The notes under the pieces were generated by a model. That model saw only the letters and a list, made by a program, of their open reading frames with translations, searched no databases and had not been told where the DNA came from. A stretch of 64,000 nucleotides of DNA from Corynebacterium renale (GTDB taxonomy: Bacteria > Actinomycetota > Actinomycetes > Mycobacteriales > Mycobacteriaceae), in the NCBI RefSeq assembly GCF_002563965.1, contig NZ_PDJF01000001.1, positions 868,001-932,000 on the forward strand, in the 5' to 3' direction. Position numbers and translations under genes: made by a program. The first letter of the stretch is position 1. Every line of letters starts with the position of its first letter. Of this stretch, positions 38,374 through 47,803 are shown one piece after another.

Positions 38374-38469
38374 GGGTTGGGGTTGCGTTTTCGGGGGGGG
38401 TGCGTGGGGCGGGGTTGCGGCGTGGCTGCGTTTTCGCTGGTCTGGGGTGTTTGCGGTAGCCGGCGGCGT

Positions 38470-39020
38470 GCATATTTATCAGCTAGCGTTAATATCCCAG
38501 GTCGGGCTCGCGCGGCCCGGCGTGCCCGACCTGGGATATTAAGCCTGGCTGATAAGGCTAGCGTTTGCAGGGGTGGCGGTTCCGGAAGGTCGGCCTCTGA
38601 AGTTCCAGGTGTGCCAGCCGGATGGGAGAATCCGCGGCGCGCTTGCGCGCCACGTTCTGGTTTGCGTGTTTTCCGGAGTGGGCGTGAGCAGGAAAGGACC
38701 GGCGCAGGGGCGCCGGGCTGATTTTCCCGTCCGGCTTGCGCGCCTGGCGCTTGTAAAGATGCAAGTGAATCTTTGGTGCGCGCTCTTGGTGTGCATCCTT
38801 GACTGACAAACCTGATACGCCAGGTCGCGCTCGACGCTCAAGATTTCGCGACCTGGCGTATACAAGATGCGCACTAAATATTCACGCTAAAGATGTCCCG
38901 GCTACGCGGGCAGCGCATGCGCGAAGTCGCATATTTATCAGCTGGGCTTAATATCCCAGGTCGCGTGCCCCCGCCGGCTAACCGCCGACCTGCGATATTA
39001 ACCCTGGCTGGTAAACACAG
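38470..39020 (+). repeat. Mosaic hairpin repeat element, copy E4
   Basis: Same orientation as E1. A-type hairpins at 38489-38543 and 38947-39001 (the latter with a GG-to-CG change in the right arm) and a B-type hairpin at 38811-38866 (left arm shortened to CTGATACGCCAGGTCGCG). The inner linker is more diverged than in E1-E3. It separates the response regulator from the EIIC-like gene, both on the plus strand. Confidence 0.85.
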
Positions 39021-39125
39021 CCGGAAACGCCCGCCGACGCCAGCCATCCCACCTCGCGAAACCGCGGGGGCACCCTGCGGGACAGGTTTTGTATAAAAAT
39101 GCACAGCGCGCGCTAAGGTTTCCCC

Positions 39126-40262
39126 ATGACAAACGCAGCCTCTGAAAAAGACGCACAGGACACCGAAGCTATCCGCGCGACCGGCCCCACCGGCCCGGAG
39201 CCCGCGACGCCGGAGAAACTGACGCCGGGGTCTTTTACCACGAAGGTGTTGAATGGCATCTCTGTCGCGGTGATCGTGGCGCTTGTGCCGCAGGCGCTGT
39301 TGGGTGAGGTCTTTAAGGCGTTGCTGCCGGTGTTCCCGCAGGGGCAGACCTTGATTCACATGGTGAGTTTGAGTTCGGCGATGCTGCCGATTCTCATCGG
39401 TGTGATGGTGGGGTTGCAGTTTAAGATGACGCCGATTCAGACGGCGTCGATAGGCTTGGCTAGTGTGCTGGGCTCGGGCGTGGCAACGGCGCAGGCTGAG
39501 GGCGGTTTCCACGTGCAGGGCACAGGCCTGGTGTTGAACTCGGGGCTGACGGCAGCGATTGCCGTGGGCGTGGTGTTGCTGATCGGGAACAGGTTGGGTT
39601 CGTACACTATTTTGTTCTTATCGACGCTCACCGTCGTCATTGCCGGCGGTATCGGATGGGTGGTCACGTTCCCGATTGTGAAGATCTTTACTGTGTGGCT
39701 CGGGGACCTAGTCAACGGTGCGACGACGTTGCAGCCCGTGCTGATGGGTATTGTGCTGGCGGTCTTGTTCGCGGTGATGATTGTGTCGCCGGTGTCCACG
39801 GTGGGTATCGCGACGGCGATCATGATGACGGGCGTGGCGTCCGGTACCGCGAACTTGGGCGTGGTGGCCGCCAGCTTCAGCCTGTGTGTTGCGGGGTGGA
39901 AGGTTAATGGGCCGGGTAAGTCGTTGCTCCCGGTGCTGGGGTCGCCGAAGGTGCATATGGCTACGGTGTGGAGTCGTCCGCTGAATTTCTTGCCGGTCTT
40001 GTCCACGGCGGCGGTCCTGGGCGCGCTCGGTGGCGTGGTTGGGATTGCGGGTACACCAATTTCGGCGGGCTTTGGTATCGCTGGCCTGGTGGGCCCGCTG
40101 GCAGCCCTGAACTATGAGGGTTGGGGCTGGTCAGCGGGCAATATTGCGATTGTGGTGGGCTTGTTTGTGGTGGCTCCGATTGCGCTGGGCATGTTCTTTA
40201 GCTGGCTGTTTGCGCGCCTGGGGTGGGTGCGCCCGGAGCACTTCCGTCTAGATTTCGAGTAG
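39126..40262 (+). CDS. PTS EIIC-type membrane protein (PTS_EIIC_2 family)
   Basis: 378 residues. A polar N-terminal ~35 residues, then about nine or ten hydrophobic helices with Gly-rich turns (VLGSGVATAQAEGGF, VSPVSTVGIATA, GIAGTPISAGFGIAG). This pattern fits the PTS_EIIC_2 family, which lacks fused EIIA/EIIB and whose transport role is not established. No EIIA or EIIB partner is adjacent; the EIIAB gene at 51408 is 11 kb away. A TetR gene converges on it, with a 15-bp overlap of 3' ends. Confidence 0.7.
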   Translation: MTNAASEKDAQDTEAIRATGPTGPEPATPEKLTPGSFTTKVLNGISVAVIVALVPQALLGEVFKALLPVFPQGQTLIHMVSLSSAMLPILIGVMVGLQFKMTPIQTASIGLASVLGSGVATAQAEGGFHVQGTGLVLNSGLTAAIAVGVVLLIGNRLGSYTILFLSTLTVVIAGGIGWVVTFPIVKIFTVWLGDLVNGATTLQPVLMGIVLAVLFAVMIVSPVSTVGIATAIMMTGVASGTANLGVVAASFSLCVAGWKVNGPGKSLLPVLGSPKVHMATVWSRPLNFLPVLSTAAVLGALGGVVGIAGTPISAGFGIAGLVGPLAALNYEGWGWSAGNIAIVVGLFVVAPIALGMFFSWLFARLGWVRPEHFRLDFE

Positions 40263-40781
40263 CTCTAAGAGCTTCTCGACGACCACCTTCCGGTTTTCCG
40301 GCGCCAGGGGTTTGACGTAAATGTGGTCGTGGGCCCACAGCCCGGATGCTAGAACCGTGGCCGCGACCAGGTTCTTGTCGGTGGAGGGGGTGTGGACGTC
40401 GGGGAGCCACCGGTCTTCGACCTCTACCCAGGGCCGGGCGAAATCCTCGTGGGTGCGGGCGTGGAGGGTGACCAGGAGTTCGGTGACGGGTTCGTGTTCG
40501 CTCATGGTCACGAGCATGGCCCGGTAGCGTTCCCGTTCGGTGAGCTCGTCGGCCGTTTTCCCGCCGGCGTGGTCGATGATTTTCTTCTCCCACCGGGCGG
40601 CCGTGAATTCGTGGAGCCCCACGAGGAGGTCGTGGCGGGATGGGAAGTGGTAAATCAGGCCGGATTTGGATAACCCGGTGACGGTTGCCAGCCGGTCGTA
40701 GGTGACGCCGGGGATGCCGTCGCTAGCAATGATGTCCAGCGAGGCCTCCAGGATCTGGTCCTTCTTACTCATGCGCGACAT
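40248..40781 (-). CDS. TetR-family transcriptional regulator
   Basis: 177 residues from ATG 40781 (AGGTGA 6 nt upstream; ATG 40772 is the alternative). The N-terminal HTH is ILEASLDIIASDGIPGVTYDRLATVTGLSKSGLIYHFPSRHDLL. The ligand-binding part is Trp/His-containing and divergent. It overlaps the end of the MFS gene, so the two are cotranscribed. It probably represses its own operon through the palindrome at 42253, with an exported compound as inducer. Confidence 0.88.
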   Translation of the reverse strand: MSRMSKKDQILEASLDIIASDGIPGVTYDRLATVTGLSKSGLIYHFPSRHDLLVGLHEFTAARWEKKIIDHAGGKTADELTERERYRAMLVTMSEHEPVTELLVTLHARTHEDFARPWVEVEDRWLPDVHTPSTDKNLVAATVLASGLWAHDHIYVKPLAPENRKVVVEKLLELLEI

Positions 40782-42243
40782 GGATATCACCTGACTTGGG
40801 GTTATCACGGAAGCACCACCACGTTGCCACACCGAACAGCAGGGCGGCGCCGGCGAGCACCATGAGCACCTGGTGGTAGGCGTCCGCGTACGCAGGCGCG
40901 GCGATCGGGTTGGTCTCCGGGTTGTAGACGGCGTCCAGGCCCAGGTCCTTGAGGTTGTCCGGCAGGTGCTGGATCAGCCACATCGGCAGGAGGGAGCCGG
41001 TAATCGCGACGGTCAGCAGGGTGCCGAATTCGTAGGACACTTCCTCCACACCGGCGGCCATGCCGGAGCGGTGGAGTGGGGCAGCGCCGATGATTGCGAT
41101 GGAGGACACGCTCATGACCGACCCGGCGGAGAAGCCCATGATCGCGAGGGCAACGATTTCGATGCCGTAGCTGCCGGCCTCGGAACCCCAGATCAGCAGG
41201 CCCGCGCCCACGACCGCGCCCAGGAAGCCACCGCCAATCAGCGGGAGGAAGCCAATCTTGTGCAGGTACGCGCCACCAAGTGTGGACGCCGGGATGGCGG
41301 CGATCGCCATTGCGATGATTGTTGCGCCGGCGTGCAGGGGCGTGAAGCCGTCGACAAGCTGTAGTTTTTGCGTGGTCATCATCTCCGAGCCGGCCATGAA
41401 GAACATGCCGCCACCGGCTGCGATGACGCCGCCGGCAAACATGCGGGACTTGAAGATGTCGAAGGTGAGCAGTGGGTCCTCAAGCTTGTTTTGGCGACGC
41501 ACGAACAGGACTGCCCCGATGACGCACAGCGCCGCCGCGACGGAGAACAGCGTCCAGCCGGAGTTCGGGTTCGCTGCTTCCTTGATTGCCATGACCAGGC
41601 CGGATAGCGCGAAGAGGGCGTAAATCGAGGAGATGAAGTCCCAGTGCTTCTGCGGGTTCGGCATGTTTTCCGGCGCGAGCCACAGGGTCAGACCCAGCGC
41701 AATGATCACGATCGGCACGTTGATCAGGAAGATGGATCCCCACCAGAAGACTTCCAGCAACGCACCGCCGACCACCGGGCCTAGCGCGGCGCCGACGACG
41801 GCCACCGATCCCCAGATGCCGATCGCGGTGTTGCGTTCGCGCTCATTGCTAAAGGTCAGGCGGATAAGTGCCAGGGTGGCTGGCATCATGAACGCCGCGC
41901 CCACACCCAGCAGGCCACGCGCGCCAACCAGTAGCCAGGCCGTGGGGGCGAAAGCGGCGGCCAGCGACGCCAAGCCGAAGAGGACCAGCCCGATGATGAA
42001 CATGAGGCGGTGGCCGATCTTGTCGCCCAAAGTGCCGGTGCCCAGGAGGAGGCCGGCGAGTGCCAGCGGGTATGCGTTAATGATCCACAGGCCCTGCGTC
42101 GGGGTGGTGTGGAGCTGCTCGTTGAGCTCGGGGAGAGCGGTGTACAGGATCGAGTTGTCGAGCCCGATCATGAGCAGACCTAGGGAAATAACGGCAAAAA
42201 ACGACCATCTCTGGGCCGGGGTAGACACTTCGGTATTAGACAT
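40765..42243 (-). CDS. DHA2-family MFS multidrug exporter
   Basis: 492 residues, 14 predicted helices as in EmrB/QacA-type exporters. Signature segments: LDNSILYTALPEL in helix 1, LGDKIGHRLMF in loop 2-3, and motif C GAALGPVVGGALLE in helix 5. A proton-driven drug efflux role is expected; substrates are unknown. First gene of a two-gene unit with TetR. Confidence 0.88.
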   Translation of the reverse strand: MSNTEVSTPAQRWSFFAVISLGLLMIGLDNSILYTALPELNEQLHTTPTQGLWIINAYPLALAGLLLGTGTLGDKIGHRLMFIIGLVLFGLASLAAAFAPTAWLLVGARGLLGVGAAFMMPATLALIRLTFSNERERNTAIGIWGSVAVVGAALGPVVGGALLEVFWWGSIFLINVPIVIIALGLTLWLAPENMPNPQKHWDFISSIYALFALSGLVMAIKEAANPNSGWTLFSVAAALCVIGAVLFVRRQNKLEDPLLTFDIFKSRMFAGGVIAAGGGMFFMAGSEMMTTQKLQLVDGFTPLHAGATIIAMAIAAIPASTLGGAYLHKIGFLPLIGGGFLGAVVGAGLLIWGSEAGSYGIEIVALAIMGFSAGSVMSVSSIAIIGAAPLHRSGMAAGVEEVSYEFGTLLTVAITGSLLPMWLIQHLPDNLKDLGLDAVYNPETNPIAAPAYADAYHQVLMVLAGAALLFGVATWWCFRDNPKSGDIHVAHE

Positions 42244-42252
42244 AGCGCCAAA

Positions 42253-42274
42253 CTGTACAGACCGTACGGTACAG
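42253..42274. promoter_or_regulatory. Probable TetR operator
   Basis: Interrupted palindrome CTGTACAGACCGTACGGTACAG, 9 bp upstream of the MFS start codon. The CTGTAC/GTACAG arms and the inner CCGTACGG are typical of TetR-family sites. Confidence 0.7.
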
Positions 42275-42303
42275 TGTGCAACTTTGGCGCCCGGCCTGCG
42301 GTT

Positions 42304-43725
42304 TTAATAGCCGCCGGAGGCTCCCGCGCCGGAGAATCCGGAACTGAAACTGGAATTCGTGCTCGAGGACTGCGCCGCCTGCGCGGCCTGCACGTTCGAC
42401 TGGTGCCACGAACTGAGCGCCACGTACGGGACGAAGGAGGGGTACCAGGTGTCGGCGTCGTACAGTCGTGGGGTGCGCAGTTCTTCGCGTTCTTTCACGT
42501 CGCTCATCTCCTCCTTGCGTACCTGCTCGAGCACGGTGCGGTAGTCGCCGAGCGTGGTGATGAAGCCGTCGAGGAAATCCTCGGACGTGGGTTCGGTGGC
42601 CAGCGATTCGAGGCGGGTACGGACGTCGCGAAGCAGTCCCCGCAGGTAGGAGTCCTTGACCTCTGCCTCGGCGGCGAGCACGTCCGCGCGCAGGTCCTCG
42701 ACCGCTTTACGACGCACCGCCGCATCCCCGCGCTCCAGGTCGAAGAGGCGGTTGATGTTGGACTCCGCGTTCGAGGTCTGCTGAACGGTCAGGGCGGCGC
42801 TGCGCAGCTGCTCGCGGTGGGCGTAGACGGCGTCGTCGGAACTCATGTCGATGCTGCTCAGGCCGCCTGCGCCGGAGACGGTGTCGTGCAGTGTGAGGAA
42901 GCGATCTTGCACTTCAGACCACTGGTTGCGCAAGGTGGCGTCGGCGAATCCGCTGCTCAGCGAGTGCGCGCGGATGTTCAGCCCGTCCAGCCGGCCGGCC
43001 AGCTCCCCGTACTCGCCGGTGACCTGCGCGTAGTCGCGGCGGCCCTGCTCAATTGCTTCTCGACGCTTCTTCCTCCGGTAGAGCAGCGCACTACCCGCAG
43101 CGGCAGTGGCCACAAACCCGCCACCACCTGCGAGGGCGGTGACGCCTGCTTGATCATTCTGCGCCGACGCCAGGATGCGTTCCTCTCGGCGCTGCGCGTC
43201 CGCCGCTTCCGTGGCGCCGGCGTGGAAAGCGCCGGGGATGTTGCCGTCGCGCATGCCGGGGCGCATTGCCTCGATAATGCTGTCGGCGCGGCCGCGGATG
43301 TCTACCTGCGCGTCCACGTCCTCGCCGGCGAAGGCGAAAACCTGGCGCTGGTCCGTGGCAGCGCCGATAATAAGGACGCCGTCGGCGAAGTACTTATCGC
43401 CGATAGCTTCCGGGTGGTTGTCGCGGAAGAAGTTCTCCACGGTGTCGTTCACATTGCTGTCACTTTCCCCGAATACCACGTAGTAGACGTGGCGCACGCT
43501 GGACGCGAAGGGGATGCGCTGCGTATTGTCCTGGATCCGCTGCGTGTCCTCCGCACTGAGCACGCCCTGCGGGTTATCCACCGTGACCTGCGGCGACGTG
43601 GCCGCTTGCTCCACGACGACCGCCGCAGGCTCCGGCGGCGCATTCAGATTCCACGCGGCGGCGCCGGTGCCTGCGCCCACCGCCAGGGAGGCGAGAACGA
43701 CGGCTGCTAACTGCGAAGCTTTCAT
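42304..43725 (-). CDS. Exported TPM-like protein (DUF5129-type, corynebacterial)
   Basis: 473 residues from ATG 43725 (the frame is open to 43854, but the signal peptide starts here). Signal peptide about 1-27. The TPM-like N-terminal domain (about 40-175) includes VTVDNPQGVLSAEDTQRIQ and ADGVLIIGAATDQRQVF. A transmembrane helix (about 205-225, GGGGFVATAAAGSALLY) is followed by a basic KKRREAI stop-transfer. A long helical cytoplasmic region and a Ser/Gly-rich C-terminus (FSSGFSGAGASGGY) complete it. The tail resembles TPM/YgcG proteins. The function is not known to me; an envelope role is likely from topology. Confidence 0.65.
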   Translation of the reverse strand: MKASQLAAVVLASLAVGAGTGAAAWNLNAPPEPAAVVVEQAATSPQVTVDNPQGVLSAEDTQRIQDNTQRIPFASSVRHVYYVVFGESDSNVNDTVENFFRDNHPEAIGDKYFADGVLIIGAATDQRQVFAFAGEDVDAQVDIRGRADSIIEAMRPGMRDGNIPGAFHAGATEAADAQRREERILASAQNDQAGVTALAGGGGFVATAAAGSALLYRRKKRREAIEQGRRDYAQVTGEYGELAGRLDGLNIRAHSLSSGFADATLRNQWSEVQDRFLTLHDTVSGAGGLSSIDMSSDDAVYAHREQLRSAALTVQQTSNAESNINRLFDLERGDAAVRRKAVEDLRADVLAAEAEVKDSYLRGLLRDVRTRLESLATEPTSEDFLDGFITTLGDYRTVLEQVRKEEMSDVKEREELRTPRLYDADTWYPSFVPYVALSSWHQSNVQAAQAAQSSSTNSSFSSGFSGAGASGGY

Positions 43726-43955
43726 GGGTTCATTGTGCCACGCCACGCGCCGGGGCGCGTGGGTTAATTTTGCGTTAACCCGACCAGATAAACAGCATTC
43801 ACATGCGTAACATTTTTGGTGAATATAAAACAACTGGGGCCGTGGCCTGCGCATATGATGTGGGCGCGCGCCAATACTTGACGTCCACCAACTAATTCGG
43901 TTATGGTTAACAGCAAGTTAACAAACAGTTCACCAAGATGAACAGGAAAGGATTG

Positions 43956-44231
43956 GTGAAAAAGATGAGCACCGCACTGCACACTGACACACTCTGGAGC
44001 ATCCGCGAAGACCTGCACGAACGCTTTGATGGCGTTCTCGGCGCAGCGACGGTCGACACCGTCCTTGACGACGCAGCCGCTGACAAAGGAGGCGCCGCCA
44101 GCTTCTTCAAGAAGGTTCTGATTGAGCGCGCCGCAACCGAGCAGCTCGCATCCATGGCAGCCGGCGAGGTTGCCGTAGGTTCCGCAGACGTCTACCCACT
44201 TTCGGTATCCGTCCTCGGCGCAGCAGCGTAA
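43956..44231 (+). CDS. Small three-helix-bundle protein
   Basis: 91 residues from GTG 43956, whose AGGAAAGGA lies 4-5 nt upstream; ATG 43965 is the alternative. Sequence is Ala/Asp/Val-rich and predicted helical (LWSIREDLHERFDGVLGAATVDTVLDDAA...KKVLIERAATEQL). This pattern resembles the three-helix dimerisation domain seen at the N-terminus of some actinobacterial arsenate reductase-like proteins. No catalytic motif is present and it stands alone. A strong terminator follows. Confidence 0.6.
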   Translation: MKKMSTALHTDTLWSIREDLHERFDGVLGAATVDTVLDDAAADKGGAASFFKKVLIERAATEQLASMAAGEVAVGSADVYPLSVSVLGAAA

Positions 44232-44251
44232 ACCAAGGATACTTTCGCATC

Positions 44252-44275
44252 AACGGGCCCCCGCGTGGGCCCGTT
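44252..44275 (+). terminator. Rho-independent terminator
   Basis: Arms AACGGGCCC / GGGCCCGTT with a 6-nt loop followed by TTTT, 20 bp after the small helical protein gene. Confidence 0.85.
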
Positions 44276-44393
44276 TTTTCGTGCGCGCGCGGGCCGGCGG
44301 TGAAGTCGGCTCAGGTAATGGACAGAAAACTCCCCGCACCGCTTCATGAAAATCTTTGTCAATTCCACTGTGTGGGATTTACAGTGTGTGCTT

Positions 44394-45353
44394 GTGTCAG
44401 AGAAAACTGGATCCCACCGCGTCATCGCAATTGACGTTGCGCGCGCCATTGCGCTGATCGGAATGGTCGTCGCCCACCTGTACCCGTTTCCCGGGCTGGC
44501 GGGTGAATTCTTCAAAGGCTTCCCGGCCGCGCTGTTTGCGGTGCTCTCGGGTGTTTCGTTGTATTTCATGCGCAAGCATTCCCGCCAGAGCGTGGCCTTG
44601 CGCGGGGCGATTATCGCGGTCCTCGGCCTGGCGATCGCGCCGTGGGCCGGCCCGATCTCCGTAGTTCTGCCGGCGATTGGCGTGGGTTATATCCTCTTCG
44701 GGCTGCTGCGCGTCACCGGCTGGTCGGACCGGGCGCTGGCGATCACGCTTGTGGCCCTGGTCGTGGCCTCGGGGATCACGCGGGTGATCGCGTTGCAGAC
44801 CACGCTGCCGGCAATGTTGCGGGAGCCGTACCCCTTGCCGGGGTGGTTGGCGTACATGCTGGTCGGCGTCCTCGCCGGGCGTCTGCTGCTGCACAATCCG
44901 CAGCGCCAGAAGATGGCGTTGTGGGGTTTCCCGGTCGCCGCGGTGGGTATCGCTGCGCGCGGGTGGGTCGATTCGCAGTACGCGGTGGCCACCCGGAATC
45001 AGGCGGGGATTGTGGTGCAGGGTTTCGTCGACGCGAAGCCGCATTCGGGCGGGCTGATTGACCTGGTGGCCACGATGGCTGGGTCGTTGGCGGTGATTGG
45101 GGTGTGCGTGCTCGTCGTGAAGCGGGGGGAGTGGCTGTTCCCGTTGCAGGCGATGGGTTCCATGACTTTGACTATTTATACTGCTCACGTGCTTTCTGTG
45201 GGGTTGCTTAATGGAGCGAGTACGCAGCAGTTGTATCCGATTTTCACGATCGTCACGCTCGTTGCCGCCCTGGCTGGGGCGACGTTGTGGCGTTCATTCT
45301 TTGCCCGTGGGCCGCTGGAGGCGGCGGTGTCCGCGATCTGTCGAAAGGTGTAA
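44394..45353 (+). CDS. Membrane acyltransferase-like protein (DUF1624/DUF418 type)
   Basis: 319 residues from GTG 44394, chosen because TACAGT (44380-44385) is 8 nt upstream; ATG 44346 is in frame too. About ten hydrophobic helices. The start RVIAIDVARAIALIGMVVAHLYPF has the Arg-x3-Asp...His pattern of HGSNAT/DUF1624 and related membrane acyltransferases. PFPGLAGEFFKGFPAALFAVLSG and the GSMTLTIYTAHVL helix fit the same superfamily. It probably modifies an envelope glycan or lipid, but donor and acceptor cannot be inferred. The next gene starts 3 bp after its stop, so the two form an operon. Confidence 0.65.
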   Translation: MSEKTGSHRVIAIDVARAIALIGMVVAHLYPFPGLAGEFFKGFPAALFAVLSGVSLYFMRKHSRQSVALRGAIIAVLGLAIAPWAGPISVVLPAIGVGYILFGLLRVTGWSDRALAITLVALVVASGITRVIALQTTLPAMLREPYPLPGWLAYMLVGVLAGRLLLHNPQRQKMALWGFPVAAVGIAARGWVDSQYAVATRNQAGIVVQGFVDAKPHSGGLIDLVATMAGSLAVIGVCVLVVKRGEWLFPLQAMGSMTLTIYTAHVLSVGLLNGASTQQLYPIFTIVTLVAALAGATLWRSFFARGPLEAAVSAICRKV

Positions 45354-45355
45354 TT

Positions 45356-46183
45356 ATGAAAAAGCTCGTTCCAGTTCTAGCCGTGGCGTCGGCACTGTGC
45401 TTATCGACGCCCGCCCACGCCCTGATCTCCGACAACTTCGCCGAGGCCGGCAGCGCCGGCGACGCGGTTGTTGCTGAACAGATCGGCGATGACGGTTCGC
45501 TCGACGGCAATTGCACAGGCACTGCCATCGGCGACTATTGGGTGATCACCGCGCGCCACTGCGTGGAGAACGCCCCGACCCCCGGCGGTTCGATCCGCAT
45601 CGGGCAGGGTGACGGCCAGAGCCGCGTGAAGATCGACACGTGGTTCACCGCGCCCGCCGGCGACGTCGCCCTGATCCGCACGGCTGAACCGCTTGGCCTG
45701 GGCTCCTACCCGGAGGTAGCCGGCGACCTGGCGGCCGGTACCGCGGTGGAGGCGTACGGCTGGTCGCCGGACGGTTCCGGCAAGACGGAGAAGCTGCCGG
45801 TGGGGCGCGGGGAAGTCGCGGAGGTGACCGACTTCGCCCTCTTCGAGGGGAAGAATGCGCTGAACGTGCGCCTTACCGACGGCTCCGAGTTTCAAGCCGG
45901 CGACTCCGGCGGCCCGATCTTCGCCGACGGAAAAGTGGCCGGCGTGTTGACCGCCAGCTTCAACCCCGACAACCCGGAGGCCGCGAGCTCGCCGGAGGCC
46001 CTGTTCGCGCCCACCGGCGAGGTCCGCGAGTGGATCACGGACACCATGGCGAAAGAGGGCGCGCCTTCCGCACGCGCTTCCGAGGAGTCCAAGAACTCGC
46101 CGGTGCTCTGGTGGGTTATCGGTGGAATTATCGTGATCGTGGCGGTCTTCCTGTTGGCGGCGAAGGCGCGCAAACAGCGCTAA
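45356..46183 (+). CDS. Secreted, membrane-tethered trypsin-like serine protease
   Basis: 275 residues. Signal peptide MKKLVPVLAVASALCLSTPAHA. Triad readable as His in ITARHCVE, Asp in AGDVALIRT and Ser in QAGDSGGPIF; NCTGTAIGDYWVITARHC shows the S1 fold entry. A C-terminal helix (about 248-268, VLWWVIGGIIVIVAVFLLAA) followed by KARKQR anchors it to the membrane, so both ends are processed or anchored at the cell surface. Coupled to the upstream acyltransferase-like gene. Resembles short corynebacterial S1 proteases; the target is unknown. Confidence 0.85.
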   Translation: MKKLVPVLAVASALCLSTPAHALISDNFAEAGSAGDAVVAEQIGDDGSLDGNCTGTAIGDYWVITARHCVENAPTPGGSIRIGQGDGQSRVKIDTWFTAPAGDVALIRTAEPLGLGSYPEVAGDLAAGTAVEAYGWSPDGSGKTEKLPVGRGEVAEVTDFALFEGKNALNVRLTDGSEFQAGDSGGPIFADGKVAGVLTASFNPDNPEAASSPEALFAPTGEVREWITDTMAKEGAPSARASEESKNSPVLWWVIGGIIVIVAVFLLAAKARKQR

Positions 46184-46349
46184 TAGACCTTTTATCCAGG
46201 GGTTTTACACGGCTGAGTGTGACGAAAACCGTTATCGGGAATGGTTTTCATCACATTCGGCCCGCCACAGGGCGTCTCAATTTCTGGAAGAAACTAGACG
46301 CGGAATAGTATTCCGAAGTTATTTCTTTCCCCTAACTGAGGAGATTGCT

Positions 46350-47795
46350 ATGCGACGCCCTAAAGTTCTAGTCGCCGCCCTACTAGCTACCGCGATGACC
46401 GGCGGTATTCTCAACGTCCCTGCCGCCACCGCCGCTACTTTCGAATTCAAAGACGGCCGCTGCCACTTCACCTTCGACGAAAACGACCGGGAGCTCCTAG
46501 CCGATGCTGTGCGTTCCGCATTCGGCCTGGTGTATGCAATCCAGGGTGACGTCAAGGGCCTGCGCTTCGAACTCGGCCGCGCCAACGGCGAAGCCTCCAG
46601 CCTGCCGGGGCTGGCAGGCGAGGAACGCGAGGAGGCGATGCGCGCCGGCGAGAAAGCTGCGCGCGAGAAGCTCGACGCAGCCGGCTACGGCGATGAAGCC
46701 TACGACCTGGTGACCAAGCTCTACCGCGTAGAGCGAGGCATGGACAAGGACGGATCGCCGTTCCATACCCCTGAGCAGGTGGAACAACTCATCGCTGGGC
46801 GCGATAAGGCGGCATTGTCGATCAAGGATGTCGCTGACCTCAACGGCGTGGTGCTGCAGGAATTGAAGTCCCTAATCGTGCGGATTGTCGTGGGGAACGC
46901 CGACGACGAAGACGCGAAGGCTGAGAAGATCGAGAAGCTTTTCGGGCGTGTGTCCGAGCATGTTGACGGGTCCTTCGAGGATTTGACGCTCACCGAATGC
47001 CTTGACTACGGCAGGCAGGTCCCCCCAGCACCGGAGGTGCCCCCAGTTGCGCCGAAGCCGCCGGCAGCGAAGCCAGCACCGGAGAAGAAGCCGGAAGTGC
47101 AACCACAGAAACCTGAGCCGAAACCTGCGCCTTCGCCGGAGAGCACGAAGCCTTCGGCTCCGAAACCCGCGCCTTCGCCGGAAAAGAAGCCGGCACCTGA
47201 TGCGCCGAAGCCGAAGCCACCGGTGGTGAAGCCGTCAGCTCCGAAACCGGAAAGTCCGAAGCCCAAGCCGGAGAAGAAGCCGGAAGCGCAACCCCAGAAA
47301 CCTGCGCCTTCGCCGACCCATGATGCGCCGAAGCCACCGGTGGTGAAGCCGTCAGCTCCGAAGCCGGCACCTAAGCCGGAAAGCCCAAAGCCCAAGCCGG
47401 GGAAGAAGCCGGAAGTTCAACCACAGAAACCTGCACCGAAACCTTCGACCCCGGAGAGCACGAAGCCGAAGCCGGAAAATCCGAAGCCAACGCCGAGGAA
47501 GAGGCCGGACGCTCAACCTCAGAAACCTGCGCCGAAGCCTTCCCCTGCGCCGGAGAGCAAGAAGCCTGCGCCGAAGCCACCGGTGGTAACGCCAGCCCCT
47601 AAACCGGGCTCAACGACTGCGCCGGAGAGCAAGAAGCCGGCCCCTGAGGGGGATGGCGCCACAACAAGCTCGGCAAACGCTGGTGTGATTGCGGGTGTCA
47701 TTGCCGCGCTGGTGAGCGTGCTCGGCCTGGTCGGGCTGGCTGCATTCCAGGGTCCGTTGAAGCAGGTCCTCCGTAGTTTCGGGATCCGTATCTAG
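46350..47795 (+). CDS. Surface protein with Pro/Lys/Glu-rich repeat stalk and C-terminal membrane anchor
   Basis: 481 residues. Signal peptide about 1-28 (NVPAATAA end). A charged helical domain (about 30-220) has two Cys (GRCHF, TECLD) near its ends that may pair. Residues about 225-430 are a low-complexity stalk of KPxP, EKKPEVQPQKP and SAPKPAPSPE units repeated in order, likely to span the wall. A single helix (about 445-470, AGVIAGVIAALVSVLGLVGLAA) anchors the end; no LPXTG. The DNA repeats make copy-number changes likely. Function unknown. Confidence 0.72.
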   Translation: MRRPKVLVAALLATAMTGGILNVPAATAATFEFKDGRCHFTFDENDRELLADAVRSAFGLVYAIQGDVKGLRFELGRANGEASSLPGLAGEEREEAMRAGEKAAREKLDAAGYGDEAYDLVTKLYRVERGMDKDGSPFHTPEQVEQLIAGRDKAALSIKDVADLNGVVLQELKSLIVRIVVGNADDEDAKAEKIEKLFGRVSEHVDGSFEDLTLTECLDYGRQVPPAPEVPPVAPKPPAAKPAPEKKPEVQPQKPEPKPAPSPESTKPSAPKPAPSPEKKPAPDAPKPKPPVVKPSAPKPESPKPKPEKKPEAQPQKPAPSPTHDAPKPPVVKPSAPKPAPKPESPKPKPGKKPEVQPQKPAPKPSTPESTKPKPENPKPTPRKRPDAQPQKPAPKPSPAPESKKPAPKPPVVTPAPKPGSTTAPESKKPAPEGDGATTSSANAGVIAGVIAALVSVLGLVGLAAFQGPLKQVLRSFGIRI

Positions 47796-47803
47796 TTTCC
47801 GGC

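Noticed and set aside
42304..43710. 478-codon plus-strand frame opposite the TPM-like gene
   Set aside because: Shadow of a gene with clear signal peptide and membrane helix; the plus-strand product has no consistent features.
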